64,000 bases of DNA from Plectrocnemia conspersa. Taxonomy: Eukaryota; Arthropoda; Insecta; Trichoptera; Polycentropodidae. Below the pieces are notes generated by a model. The model was given only the letters and a program-made list of their open reading frames with translations. It made no database searches and was not told the origin of the DNA. Positions 25,837 through 38,419 of the stretch are shown here, piece by piece. The stretch covers positions 186,001-250,000 of the forward strand of contig VTFK01000096.1 in NCBI GenBank assembly GCA_009617715.1, in the 5' to 3' direction. Each line of letters opens with the position of its first letter. Within the stretch, counting starts at the first letter, position 1. The position numbers and the translations under genes were made by a program.

Positions 25837-28229
25837 GTATGTTTTATAAATAAATAAATAATGCGTTTTAAATTGAATATATCCGCTTTTGAAAGACGGA
25901 AATATTTTATTTTACACGTCCCAAAATCACTATCAAGCTGAAAATTGAATATGATCGTTTATTTGTTTGACGCGAAACACCCTCGTGTCCTTTGAAGACA
26001 AAGGAAAGGGAAGTGGCATTCAAGATGGCGCACCGGAACCCGAAAGTAGCACCCTTAAACCGGAAAAGGGAAATATGGGAAAATTAATGCCGTCTAGTGA
26101 GCGTACTAATAAAACTTATTATATAAAATATTTATTTTTTAATATTAAATTCTCATGAATTGTGCAGTTATATAAAATTATATTTATGAAGGTCATAAGC
26201 GACCAGAATTCACTTTTAATGGAGCTGGGGGAAGTTTCGCCATTGACGTCCACGTGTCGCATTTCGTCATGGCGTACGTTGCAATGTCATCGTTTTTTTT
26301 TGCTCTCTATAAAATAAAATTTATTGCGCTTATAAATATATTAGATTATATAGTATTATATATTTTACTTCATATCAATAAACCTCTTGGTATGTAACTG
26401 AGCTCTTGACTAAAAAATATTTTTATTTTTCGCTAATAAGAAAAAATAATTATATGTTATTACTTGTGCATTAGTCACGGTAAGATTATATAGTAGCTGA
26501 TTTTTAGTAAATAATGCAGATTGTCTTACTAAGTTACATCTAATAGAACTCCCTGAAGTTGTTAAAGGGCAAACATATAAAAATATGTTGCTTTAAAGTC
26601 ATAGAAAACTAAGTTGAAACTAGTTTACAACAATAATTCAATTAATATGTTGTATTTCGCTGATTTTAGCTATATCAGTAGTTTTCCTTATATCCTGTTT
26701 TTTATATTGTTACTTTTTTAATTCGGTAAAATTCTTCGTTTGATTACTTAGTATAATATATATAAATTAAATTTATGTACAGCTCTACAATATAATTATT
26801 TATTTTAAAGTAAAATCAAAATTGCAATGAGATATTATTTTTTTATATTGCTGTTGTATTATTTGAAATATCCAATAATAATATTTTAAAATGTACAAAA
26901 CATGATACCCGATTAAAACGCATAAATATCAGCAATAAAATAGCAATAATAAAAATAATAATGAGTTGAATTACACTAACAAAAAATACATTTTTTGAAC
27001 GCAAAGCGTGATTTTATGAGCGCGTAACCGCAAAATATCTGTCGTATACACATTATTTATCATGGGTATAACCCAAGTATTACATTATAACCCGCAAGTA
27101 TATACTATATGTCAAGGCCTGTCGACGAATTCTTCGCACTGCAAGCCCACAATTTCGCGCTTTGAGCTCACAATTTCACGCTTTGCACTCGATAAATGGC
27201 TTTTTCGTTAATGTATCTCATAATTTAATTATTATTTTTTTATTTAATACTACCTTATTAAAGACTGGAATTTTATTAGAAAGATAATGAATCGATCAAC
27301 GTGCAGTAATGTTTTTTTTTTTTTCGAAAAATATCTTAACATCTTAGATTCGTCTGCACAATAATGTAAATGTATTATTCTAACATAATTACAATCTTAA
27401 TATATAAATTGAAAGGGACATATTATACTTTAGTTATACGAGTATTATAGGTCAGCAAAACAGAATTTGTATATATTTATACATAAAAGTAGAGTAAGAT
27501 AATTTGTTGAAATTGTCTCTTAATTGCCAGTTTGAGAAGCGTTGCTCTTTTTGAAAGCTGTTCTGTTGCAGAGGTGAAATTAAATTTAGATTCTCCGTCG
27601 TGTCCCTCTCGTTCGATATGAATCGTCCAGTTAACTGGGTAACCCATTTACGTCGAATAATTGTTTCTTTTCAATTAGCCTCGGCGGCCGGTGTTGCCTG
27701 TCGTATTGCTACTACAACACAGTACGAATGCAGATATTCGGGTTGGTGCTATTGTGTCGCCCTTATCTGGACAACGCAGCATCCGCCCGGTCACTTTTCC
27801 TCCCTGGGGCGGTACTATTTTTAAAAAGTCACAAAGGGCATTTTGAATGCGAAGTGGATGCTACAAATTCAACGGAGTCTCACGAAATGATATTATCGTA
27901 AACTGGTGCAATATGAAGCAATCCTTGAAGTTTAAAAGTAACCGTCACATAAGCTAGTCTGGAAGGTATGCGATACTGGATATATCTCAATTTCCACTTT
28001 ATTTTTATTCGCTATTGTATTTGAAACAATAAATAAAAGCTTAAACAACGGCTTATTTTAAACATAATTTAATGAAATAATCTTGAAAATATTTAAGTCA
28101 AGTTAAAAATCTTTAAGTGAATGTCTTAATGAAGCAAAAAGTCACTCTTCAATATTTATTTTTATTTTAATGATTTTAAATGTATTTGTATTTTAAATAC
28201 ATATATAACTTTCTCCCACCTCTTTATCA

Positions 28230-29210
28230 TTTTTTTAATTACATTAGCATTATATGTTGGAGGCTTTGATGCAAAATATTCCGATAGCCACCTTTTCACA
28301 TTTTTTTTTCATCTAGAAAGTGTTGCATGGATTAAAATAAATAATATTTGGAAAGAGCAGGGTGTGGAGAATAATGTGGATTAGATAAAGTCGTGATTCA
28401 AAATGTAATTTTATTCTAAATATATAATCTTCTTCCATCTCTCAATCATTTTTTAATTTTGATGAAAAATATTCCGATAAGCGCCTTTTCACGTCGTATG
28501 CATTTTATTTTTTTTTCATCTAGAAAGTATTTCATCAGCCAAAATAAATAGTTATCAGGTGGAACAAGGTCTGTAAAATAAGGTGGATGACATAAAACCT
28601 TCCAGATAAGTTCCTTAATGTCATCGAACGTAAATTTAGGTACATGTGTGGACGTGCATTCGTGTCGACTTTTTTTGACAAGTTCAGGCATTATTTTTTC
28701 ACTTACTTATCTTGTTGTTATTGTTCGACGAGGTTAAAGAGTTTCGTAATGTACAATCCTTTTGCAATACACAAACGCCCGGGCTTCGAGGTAGATTTTT
28801 CTACTTGACTTTAAGATAACGACTGTCTTCTACGACGATTGTATCGTACAATCATTTCAAATTTTCGGTTATGAAATGATCGTGAAAACTAACTTCAAGA
28901 TTCAGAAGCTCTTGGGATATGTGGATACGTTTATTTTCTTCGTTCAATTCATGTGGAACCTATACAACTTGTCTCCAAGTCTTCCCAATCTTTTTATGAG
29001 TCTATGCGCTGTTGAATCGAACTAGTTTAGTTTTGCAACCAGCTGATGGATAGTTTGAGTAGGATTTGCTTTCAATTCTGCAGCCAAGACATCATCGTCT
29101 ATCTTGTTGACCTTCCACATACAGGACTATACTTTATATCGTAATTTCCCGTTCGAAATTTCTTAAACCATTTTCGAATATCTACTTCACAAATGTTTAA
29201 GTGGCCGTAG
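28230..29210 (-). mobile_element. Degenerate mariner-family transposase fragment
   Basis: On the - strand, short stretches of a mariner transposase remain in shifting frames. Near 29040-29130 there is VLAAELKANPTQTIHQLVAK, which resembles the N-terminal helix-turn-helix region of mauritiana/cecropia-type mariners. Near 28530-28600 there is HPPYFTDLVPPDNYLFW, the counterpart of the C-terminal HPPYSPDLAPSDY motif around the third catalytic Asp. Stops and frameshifts separate them. The 3' part is duplicated: 28262-28400 and 28455-28600 share ATTCCGATA, CTTTTCAC and TTTTTTCATCTAGAAAGT. No inverted termini were found. It is dead. Confidence 0.7.
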
Positions 29211-32039
29211 TTAGCATTTTTTTTAAAGAAATATATATAATATGTATGTCGAATAAATTTTGAGGCTTGGGATTTGGAGCTATCATAATTTTAAAAGGAA
29301 CGGTACTTATTTTAAAAAGTCTTGAATACAAGATAAACAAAATTTTAGAATATTCAGAAAGGGTATTTTTAAGATATATTTTTTTATTGTGCATATTTAT
29401 TCATATAAACAGTACTTTTAATCATTAAATTTATAAAATTATATCATATCACAGTAAAAAATGAAAGTGTACAAATAAATTAAGTATAGTTTTTATATTT
29501 TGGTGTAAAAGTTATTTGGAAACAAATTAAACAGAATTACAAGTAAGACAGCGACATAATTATTAATATTCTTAACGAAACCGGTTATTATTAAGTCCTA
29601 CTGATTAATTATCGCAATTACTTTACGTTTAATTATTGTGTGCAAAACTTTTATATGCGCAAATAAATAAATAAAAATATAATTGTTATCGCTTTTCGTA
29701 TAATGGCAAAGTACACCAGTATTGTGCAAAAGATAATTTCGGAATTGCCGTCGTAAACGAGAATTAATAATAAAACGGAGAAAGCTGTCCGTTGTAATAA
29801 AATATTATAATTGTAGTAGATAAACGCGTTGAGATAATTAACCAGCTATGAGATTATTAAATTTATGCACGCAAAAGACAAATATATAACACGATAATAA
29901 AGTGAAAACGATAAAAATTAAGTTTAACATATGGTTTAATCAAAACTTGATCTACAAAATCAGTTACCATATTCATTTATTCTGATATGTCTATAGCATT
30001 CACTGACTTAACATTTTTTTAAGAGGATTGGGTTACTTTAATTTTTTTCTTATTTATTCACTATTCTTTCTAATGAAGAGTCATTACAAATTTTGTGCAT
30101 GGATTGCTTTGTTATATTCCCAAATCTCACATCCTTAAATTATGCCGGATAATATATTATATTTCCTATGATTACATATCGTTAAAAAAAATATACAATC
30201 AACTCATAGAAAGTCAATGAAATATATAATTTTAAATTACATACACGCTTCTATTAAGTTCTTCCAGTCTATTCAATTCCCATATAACTGGAATTGCTTC
30301 CATTTTAAATCCATTCATTCGTGGGGAGGAGTGCATTATTTGGACATTAAACCGAACACGAGGGCAATCTCTGTTTATAAATAAAGTGACGCACAATGGA
30401 CCGGAAGACGCGCACTGTCCCCTTTCTATTTTCTATCTTTTATGCCATTTTTCAACACTGTGTGTAGGAAAAACACTATTTTCTTAAATCGATCATTGGA
30501 TTCCGATGCAAATTTAGTTTTTTAAGAGCAAAACTAAAAATTGGCCCACTAAGTGTGCGCGTGTTGTGTTGTGGAGCGACGCCCGTGACGCGTGTCGGAC
30601 ACGTGCTACGACGCCGTTTCCTGCCGCCTGTGACATTACCCACCGCTCTGCCCAATAAACGACTATTCAACTATGAGACAGATAGAAATGATCGCAAATA
30701 TTATCCCAGAGAATAGACGCTGGGGAATTATGTCGTCAATGGGCGATTGACAGTTTGAAAATATTGCCATTGAATGATTGTAAAATGTGACATCTTAAGT
30801 TGTTTTCGTGTTTAGGCAATCATGCCAAATTTCTTCCATCGCTTCTTTGATCATTTTGAAGGACTGAATCTGTAAAAAAAAAAAAGTAAAAGTGAATCTA
30901 CCACAGAACTCACAACGCTTTAAAAACTTTGTTGCCATATGTTTATATATAATTTATATTGCAAAATATTTGCCGTCTATTTTTTATAAAATCGTAACAT
31001 AAGTGTAATTATTTAATTGTTATATTTCTATAGATAATATAATCTGTCCTATTATATAACAACACATGTGAACACGTAGCATTAACAGTGTGAACTTTCG
31101 ATTATTTTATCATCGTATCCCCTCGAGGATAACAATCAACCATTCCATAAGGACCAATCGATTATTCCCTTTTTGCGACATGTCCCTCCATATGTCGCTT
31201 TGACCCTTTATTCCTGCCTTTTGATGCAAAATGTTTATATATTATTACTGAAAGCGACTGCATACATGTATTTTATTCACTCATATGCATGTTTATTAAT
31301 ATTATGAAATATATAATTAACTAAATCGTCAAACTATCAATTATTAAAACCAATAGTATATTTTCCTGTCCTAAAAATTCGTTTATGATTTTTTCATCCG
31401 TTCACATTGAATCAGACCGATCGTATAAATTACCCTGACGTCAGCCGGTGATTTATACTTGAAAATAACTATCGAAAATGTTTTGTCAGCGCTACCCCAG
31501 CGCCGCTTTTTTTCTATATAGGAATCTCTCATCCCCCAGGGTTAAACCCGTCATGTCTGAATGACCAGATAAAATGAGAGAGCGTACTTGTGTTTATATT
31601 AGGGTTAATGTCATACAACCCCTCGCGTGCGATGTGCACTTCATTGAATCGTCATACTCTTCATTTTGAACGTTTTCACCGCAAAAATCCATAATGAGCT
31701 TTCCAGTATTATCTAATCAATAACTTATTGTGTTGTTGTACGTTTGTCGCCATCTGGAACGAACCGATAATCTCATAATTGCATATTAATAAATTCCTAA
31801 AGCACTCGACTACCGCGTATCTCGATTCTAGAGTGTTCAATTTATCGCTAATACTACATATCAAGTTGATTAATAAATAAGCTTATACGAAATATAAAAA
31901 CAGTGTAGCAACAGTGGCAGTTAATCTAAAAATTAATATGCCACTGCTTTTTGACACATGTCGCTTTATCGTATAATACATTTTCTATCATTCGATAATA
32001 CAGGATAACATGTCATAAAAAAAATACTATACGCATATC

Positions 32040-32225
32040 ATAAATTAGAGCTGTGGTTTATATGTAAAGTAAGTTTGCATGTACTCAAAAGGATACGAAT
32101 ATGAAATAATTCATTTTTTCCAAGGACCCCTTTTTCCGGAAGACACGCGACCCATACAAGCCACAGGATGCTCTGGAATTAATGCGATTCATCACAAATA
32201 ACCACAGGGTGTTCCGGCTTATAAA
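32040..32225. promoter_or_regulatory. Candidate sparkling-type enhancer (RUNX and Ets sites)
   Basis: Within about 170 bp lie two RUNX sites, TGTGGTT (32052-32058) and AACCACA (32200-32206). There is also a strong palindromic Ets site TTCCGGAA (32134-32141, continuing as CCGGAAG) and a second Ets core CCGGAA on the - strand near 32212-32217. The Drosophila sv eye enhancer sparkling is intronic and is driven by Lozenge (RUNX), Ets factors and Su(H). No clear Su(H) site (YGTGRGAA) was seen here, so the assignment is an inference from site clustering. Confidence 0.3.
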
Positions 32226-32878
32226 CTCACCCCTGATACACATAGCTAAAAAGTGCAACCAAATTTGTCATGTACGAAACTACCCTTTTTAAGTAGTGAG
32301 TCATGCATGCACAATAATATTACATTACTTTTTTATAAATATTAAAAATAATTGTGCGATAAATGGATAGTTTATTTTTATCCTTTATTTTTACATGCAC
32401 AATTCTCAAATGTGTTAGATCATATTGTCAACTATAATATCATATTCTAAGCTTATTTTGTCAAGCTAAATTATTATAAAATTAGAATATAATTTCACGC
32501 TTTAAATTAGAAGGGTGTTATATTATTATTTTTTAAATTAGCAAATTCGATTAAAGGCGTTTATGGTCGGGTGAAAATTCAGCAGACATTCGACGGTTGG
32601 GGGACACGAGGTTCCATAATAAATAATGGGTAATTCCTTTTTTTTCTGGAGGAGCGTGTCTTCAGAGAGGGTAAACATGTTGCAGCCACTGCAACATAAT
32701 AACGTCATAAATCATAAGCGGGAGAGAGGAAGCCGAAATATACATACATTGGAAAATGAGTCGCGAGATTTGACCCGGAAAGGGGTTAATCAGCGATGTT
32801 TTATATAATATAATATAATAAAAAACGTTGCTTTTTATTTTTTATATGACTCAGAAGGTTTTTTATTTTAATTTTCAG

Positions 32879-32981
32879 GATCGTAAGAAATAAGGCTGCT
32901 GAAAAGGCGAAACACGTGCATCAGCAGTCGCAGCAAGAACACCAAGAAAATCATAACCCCCCTCACGGATCAGTAGTTTCT
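32879..32981 (+). CDS. sv: Pax2/5/8 exon 4 (end of paired domain, His/Gln linker)
   Basis: It completes the paired domain with IVRNKAAEKAKHVH and runs into a Gln/His/Asn-rich linker (QQSQQEHQENHNPPHGSVVS). IVRNKAAEKAKHVH is, from memory, shared with Drosophila sv. The acceptor is ATTTTCAG before 32879 and the donor is TCT/GTAAGT at 32982. It enters after two bases of the split Arg codon and leaves in phase 0. The 103-bp length keeps the frame into exon 5 (SVVS-VITHSG). The frame could also read on into the intron for a short distance, but the consensus donor makes splicing far more likely. Confidence 0.95.
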
Positions 32982-33687
32982 GTAAGTATTTTTTATAAAT
33001 TAGTTTTATTGCTCTATAAATTATTAACTGTGCTCATTTACGCCTTAGATCTTTTGTATATATATATATCATATTTAAAGGAATGCTACCAAATAATATA
33101 TAATAATAGTTAAATTTAAAATAGAATACGAGTCAAATCTAAGCTTTAGATTAGAATATTCATAATTTTAAAGCATACTTCACTAACTGAATATTAAAAT
33201 GTATTAAAACATATTTTTAACAGAAATTTTACAATAAAGGAACTTAACATATAATCAATTGGATTAAATTAATATTATTATATAACTATTTAATAAGCTT
33301 TAAAATAAAGGAGCTATATTTATAGATAACAAATTGTCTTATATTTTATAAATATGCAAAAATGATTCAAAAGCATATGTTATATATTCCTTAACTGGAA
33401 AATAATATATAAGTTTAATGAATAATTTAGCATATGGATATTTAGAAAGTATATTTTGAAGTACTAAATTTTATAATTAAGATGGCATTTGATTTTTCCA
33501 TTGAAGATTTTTAGGTCGACTTAATCGCTATGAATTCATGCTAAGCTTAACTTATTTAATGTAAAAAATATTTTTTTTTTTAATTTAGTATTTGCACTTA
33601 TTGCTATGAAACATTAAGTTATTGTCAAACATAAGTATAAAATCTCCAAAATTATAAATAGGTTTTATAAAATATTTTTTTCACCAG
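32982..33687 (+). other. Intron 4 of the Pax gene
   Basis: About 0.7 kb of AT-rich intron with no repeat family or gene recognised. It ends in a T-rich tract and TCACCAG. Confidence 0.8.
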
Positions 33688-33865
33688 GTTATCACGCACT
33701 CTGGTGTGTCAGGAGCGACCGGCGAACAACAGGTAACGAGCTCGAACAGTTACAGCATCAGTGGGATCCTGGGTCTCCAGCCTGGAGCTGGAACTCAACC
33801 CCCCGCGCCCCTAGAGACCTCAACCTTACCGCCCCATCATCGCAGGAAGCGGCACGACGATCACG
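33688..33865 (+). CDS. sv: Pax2/5/8 exon 5 (octapeptide exon)
   Basis: This exon carries the Groucho-binding octapeptide YSISGILG (Pax2/5/8 consensus YSINGILG), preceded by VITHSGVSGATGEQQVTSSN and followed by a Pro-rich stretch and the basic cluster HHRRKRHDDH. The octapeptide recruits Groucho/TLE co-repressors in this family. The acceptor is CACCAG before 33688 (phase 0) and the donor is CACG/GTATTT at 33866 (phase 1). The exon is 59 codons plus one base. RRKR could serve as a nuclear localisation signal, which is inferred. Exons 5, 6 and 7 are packed within 1.1 kb, unlike the rest of the gene. Confidence 0.95.
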
Positions 33866-33942
33866 GTATTTACAGTAGCCACAAATAATAAATAAAAAAT
33901 GCATTTTCCAACATTCGTAACACTCGATTGTTGTGTTTTCAG

Positions 33943-33990
33943 AGCTGAAAGTCTTCAGTGAATCACAAATTTCTACTAGCAATTTTTCAG
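33943..33990 (+). CDS. sv: Pax2/5/8 exon 6 (48-bp micro-exon)
   Basis: Between a good acceptor (TTGTGTTTTCAG) and donor (TTTTCAG/GTAAAC) lies a 48-bp exon encoding ELKVFSESQISTSNFS plus split codons. It enters and leaves in phase 1, so it is a symmetric cassette of exactly 16 codons and could be skipped without breaking the frame (exon 5 to exon 7 also joins in phase 1). The peptide is Ser/Thr-rich with no motif I recognise. The 77-bp intron before it is short for this gene. Pax2/5/8 genes are often alternatively spliced in this region, which fits a skippable exon. Confidence 0.8.
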
Positions 33991-34722
33991 GTAAACACCG
34001 AACGAATTTCAGCAACGACACTATGACTAACAACAACAGCACATACTATGTTATTCCTACACTACTAATTTTGTATACCTTGCTATTTATTTAGTTTAGT
34101 TGAACTGGGAGAGAATATCATATCAAACCACTAATTGCTTCTTGTACGACTCATTATATTTTCTATTATTTATATATCAATTAATAACTATGTACAAAAC
34201 TATGGCACATATGTTTTGTGCACACATACGTGCGTGATTATACACCCTCATTCGGTCAGGGGATGAGGGTAAATTTCTTAGCATCCAGCTGGGAAACGTT
34301 AGTTCGTTTGAACTTTACCCCGCGGCAAGTTGGCAAACAATTTCCCCGTGGTATTATTTTACGCAATATTTTACACTAATTCCAGGGTACTCCAACCGAC
34401 GCTGCGGGGGGGTCCCGGCAATTTATTGGCCCGGCCAACTTGTCCCGCAGCGGAAGTAACTTACTTACGAGTCTACTTGTTAACTTTTCCTGCAAGTTTA
34501 ATTTCCTTTGTTTCCCGGTTAAGGAGGAGCGCGAAACTTGGACTTCTTCTTATCCTTCTCTCCCCCTAGCCCCTAATGGGTCTGTTTTAATGTTCGAATT
34601 AACTTTTTAACTTATAAATGACTTTTTGGTTTATGGACAATCTTTATCTACGCGCTTTCGATAGAAATCTGTGATTTGCAATAACCCGATGACGCAATTA
34701 AACACTCGTTTTTTTCTTCCAG
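33991..34722 (+). other. Intron 6 of the Pax gene
   Basis: About 0.73 kb. The 34320-34570 part is GC-richer than typical intron. It contains an inverted repeat, CGCTGCGGG (34400-34408) and CCCGCAGCG (34444-34452), flanking CCCGG-rich sequence. Open frames here have no recognisable product. Confidence 0.6.
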
Positions 34723-34808
34723 ATGAAAATCGAGAGTATAGTAGCCAATCCGACGAAGATATCAAGAGACAGAGAAATCACTATAATGGCGATCAGCTTT
34801 ATTCTAAT
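34723..34808 (+). CDS. sv: Pax2/5/8 exon 7 (acidic linker, homeodomain-replacing region)
   Basis: The exon encodes DENREYSSQSDEDIKRQRNH followed by YNGDQLYSN. The acceptor is TTTCTTCCAG before 34723 (phase 1 entry) and the donor is AAT/GTAAGT at 34809 (phase 0). The acidic SDEDIK followed by a basic KRQRN sits where other Pax proteins begin a homeodomain. Pax2/5/8 proteins keep at most its first helix, and no WF-N-R recognition helix appears anywhere in the gene. The continuation into exon 8 (LWSSNKWSLKDEYKLLSELG) is therefore read as the much-altered homeodomain region. That equivalence is an inference from position. The open frame continues for some distance into the intron, but the consensus donor argues for splicing. 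Confidence 0.9.
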
Positions 34809-35216
34809 GTAAGTATGCCACTTTTTAACATAATATCAATGTACAGCTCTGTTGACTCACGTAAGCTACTTCTACTACCTAGTGGGAATTAGGGTTAGCA
34901 ACTTACGATAATTACATTGGTTGTAAAGTGTTGGTTGCACTAACTACCATGCTGCGTTTGCCACCCTGAATTATTATACACATAAACATACATACGCCCA
35001 TATTAACTTAATTAGCGAATTAATTCAGGAACTCTCAAAAAGTTATAGGAACAAAATTCGTATTCAAATATTACGTAAATTTATAATTTGTTTTTAGAAC
35101 TATATTTTATTATTTTAATTCATTATAATATATATTATTATTTTTAATATATAGATCGCTTTGATTCCAAAAAATCACTTGAATTTTATACAAAAAAACT
35201 GCGACTGTTTTATTTG

Positions 35217-35441
35217 CCCAGCACATAGACGAGCGACTATTAACCTGAAAGACCTGGGTTTGAATACTTTTCTATCGTATCTGTAAAATTTGAATTAATG
35301 ATTATTATATAGTTATAATTCTGATCGGTAATCACAGAACAGGCTTACCTAGATTTTCCTAATCTCACAGATAAGTAATAAAAATTTAGTATATTAAGGT
35401 TTTAATATTTTTTTAATCAACTCATAGAGAATATTTAATAT
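35217..35441 (+). repeat. tRNA-like SINE copy 3
   Basis: It starts CCCAGCACATAGACGAGCGA, with a B-box-like GGTTTGAATAC at 35257-35267 (two mismatches to GGTTCGAATCC) about 40 bases downstream, the usual pol III spacing. It continues with TATCGTATCTG, GATCGGTAATCACAG and TTACCTAGATTTTCCTAATC, and ends near CTCATAGAGAATATT. It is the copy with the clearest internal promoter. Confidence 0.65.
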
Positions 35442-37269
35442 GTATTCAACAAAAATATATAAATACATATGTAGCTTAATAGCATTACAGAAAGATTTTG
35501 TGTACTAATAATGTATATGCTTTAAGAAAGGAGAATTAGAAAGGCGCTTCATTAATTAGAGGGTAAAGAATTTCTAATCTAGTATATGTAGATAACAGCA
35601 ATTTAATGAATTCTAATAGTTGAGAGAAAAATAAATAAAAAATGTACAGGATATAGGTATTGACAATAGCTCTGTATATAAAAACTTAATTATAACGTAT
35701 TCTGGTTAATGTGAATTTTGGTTAAGAGGAGAACGAATCGTTGTAATAAAAACATAAATATATCTAAAGGAATCCTTGATTTTTTTATGTTCTTCGACTT
35801 TTAGTGATACTCTTTAATGAACTTTTATTTTATATAACTAAATAAATTATTATTTTATTCTAATAATACAGATAAATATTGAGTCAAAAATAAATAAAAA
35901 ATATCTTAAAAGCAATACTTATGAATGACGATGCGTAAAAAAATATTTAATGACTTGGCCGAACCACTTTTTCATTGCAAAACGTATTCATGTATATAGT
36001 AATTGTTAAAAAAATTGATGAATTGTTCATTCACATCAAACCTGTTTTGATATTCGCTAATATAAATGACAGTTATTTTTTAACAGCTCGATTAGAAATC
36101 TCATGATAATCATTTATGTATTGAAACCCAATATCAATAAGGGCAATTTTAATCATGCTATTTTTGATGTTATCTTTATTTTGATGGTAATTCAAACCAG
36201 TAGAAGAATGATAGGTTTAGTTTATTACCAAAATTCTTCGATAGTGTATTTACCTAAACTAAATTTTTAGGATCGAAAATATTTTAATAGAGTTTTGCTT
36301 AAATTCTGTATATGCTGCAACAAGTAATTAATCAAATTTTGTTCTATGAAGAAAAATGTTAAATTATCAGGACTTAAAAAAATATCTAAAGGATATGCTA
36401 TTTCTTGTACTCAATCAAAATTATTCGTTTTATGTTAAATTATTTTTATTTTTATGGTTCTTATTATATTTATCAATCCTTGAAAATCTTTTGACAAGAC
36501 CTTTATAATTTCTTTGAGCATTAGAACCTAAAGTGAGAAACTAAGCATATTCATATTTTTACTTTTAGAGATAAAACTTAATTAGTACAAGTTTTTTGCT
36601 ACAAATATAAAATTACCCGATTCATTCACGCCAATTCTCGTTTTTTTTTTTGACGTTAATTTGGATTTCACTAGTAAAAATATAACTTTACTGAAAATAC
36701 ACATTCGCTGTAACATTTATACATTTATAGTTTTTCTATATATTTTTTATGCAATTAACATATTTGAGCTTAATGCAGATTTAAACTCAGATTAAGGCAA
36801 ATTTAAGAATTACAATTGTCGGCAAAGTGTTTCGACAGCTAATTTTAGAAGTTTCAAAACTTATATAATTTTTGCAATTTTCATTTTCATTAAACGTTAC
36901 AAATAAATTGTTTATGTAAATCTGTAGAGTGTTTTTTTGTATACTTGTTTTTAAAAAAATAAAACGCTCCAGCATATTATAAAGACTATATCATCTGGTT
37001 TTACAGTCTAATATAAGTAAAAGATCTTTTCTGTGCTCGTTTCTAACGTATTTTTGTAAAATAGCATAATTTTTAGTGGGTCTTAGAAAAAATGTATGTA
37101 ATACACTAAAGTATTGCAGATACATTATTACATATTATTCTTAAAATATCCCTTTAAAAACACATGCCATATAAAGTAGAATCTAATAACCTTTTTTTTT
37201 TTGTTAAAAAAAATTCGGCCATGCAAAGATTCCTCTCGTTTTGTGTTGCTCTTAGTTTATTCGACAACA

Positions 37270-37660
37270 ATGCTATAAATAAGTAATGAAAATTATTTAT
37301 TCTCTTGCCAGTCAATTAAAATATTTTTAATTATTTTTCCATTAATCCGTAATATTTCGAATTTCTTACACTACTCTTTGTAAGGCTGAAAGAAATTTAT
37401 TTCTCTAATTGTTGCGCCAATGATAAATTTTCAATTTATTCAATGGATTCTACTGATTTAATGGAGTCATGAGGGTTCTTAAAATTCGTCGAGTCACTAA
37501 ATAATTTCTTTCCCCATTTTACATATTTTTGCTTTTGAAAAATAACTAAAGAAGTCATACTTTTTTGACTGGTGAAAGATTCTGGATTTTGCAAATATTT
37601 AATTAATGAAATCAATGTCTGGTTTCTTCGATTATATAATTTCTAGCTTAGCTCAGAATT
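37270..37660 (-). mobile_element. Partial second copy of the 40-kb TIR element
   Basis: Read on the - strand, this matches 40240-40600 on the + strand: AATCGAAGAAACCAGACATT, CATTAATTAAATATTTGCAA, AAAATGGGGAAAGAAATTAT and ACGGATTAATGGAAAAATAA. A short frame, NRRNQTLISLIKYLQN, is shared with the other copy (NRRNQTLMSLIKYLQN), which suggests both descend from a coding element. Neither inverted terminus is preserved here. Confidence 0.65.
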
Positions 37661-38419
37661 GATATTTAAAAAAAAATAAGGGCCCTCAGCTGTCAATAAT
37701 AATCGTGAGATAATTGTCAATAACAGCTGTTGCTACTTTGCAAAAACAATATTAAAAAACTTATTATCGAAAAAGAAAAATAGACCTAAATAATTTTGCA
37801 TTCAACCGATTCCCATACGTAATTTAATATTATCGGAGCGGATTCTTAGATCACCAAAGTAATGATAAAACCGCCGGCCGGTTAAAATATTATAGAATCA
37901 CAAAAAACTTTCCAAGAAGTATGCATATTAGACATGAACCTGACTTTACTTATGTAGCGTTAAAAAAATATTCATACAAATTTAATTTTATATAATAAAA
38001 AATGCTTAATAAAATTTCTCGAGAAATGAGAATTCTCGATTTGACATTTTTCTCTAGAAGAAACACCTGTGAGCACGAGTACACGTGCACCGGGCGTTAA
38101 TTTGTTTATTCAAACCAATTCGAATTGTGTTGATAAAAAAAATCAGTCCCGAAAGTTTCGGGATTATATTTTCTAATCATTCATAGGGATTCATATGTAT
38201 CAAAAATCTTCCGGGATCTCAAGATTCCCTAGCTGTGACAGCTTCTATTCTTGCGCTCCAGCGTGTTTCTAAATCGCGTTTTAATGTCAGTGATAAAGCT
38301 TTTTTTAATTATTCCTAGTGAATAGTAGAACGAGAAAAAACACGTTTATCAGTTTTCAACCAATGTCATGTAATCCCTGGCAAAATCAAATATATTGTTT
38401 TAATATGGATTACTGCCAA

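Larger units (their letters stand above)
25837..32878 (+). other. Intron 3 of the Pax gene
   Basis: This is a 7.0 kb intron. It holds a - strand mariner fragment with a local tandem duplication (28230-29210) and a GC-rich block at 30540-30670 with CACGTG. A run of mixed-composition sequence from 31080 to 32280 includes the RUNX/Ets cluster at 32052-32220. Blocks at 26000-26300 and 27560-27870 are less AT-rich than the surroundings but show no recognisable coding frame. Confidence 0.6.
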
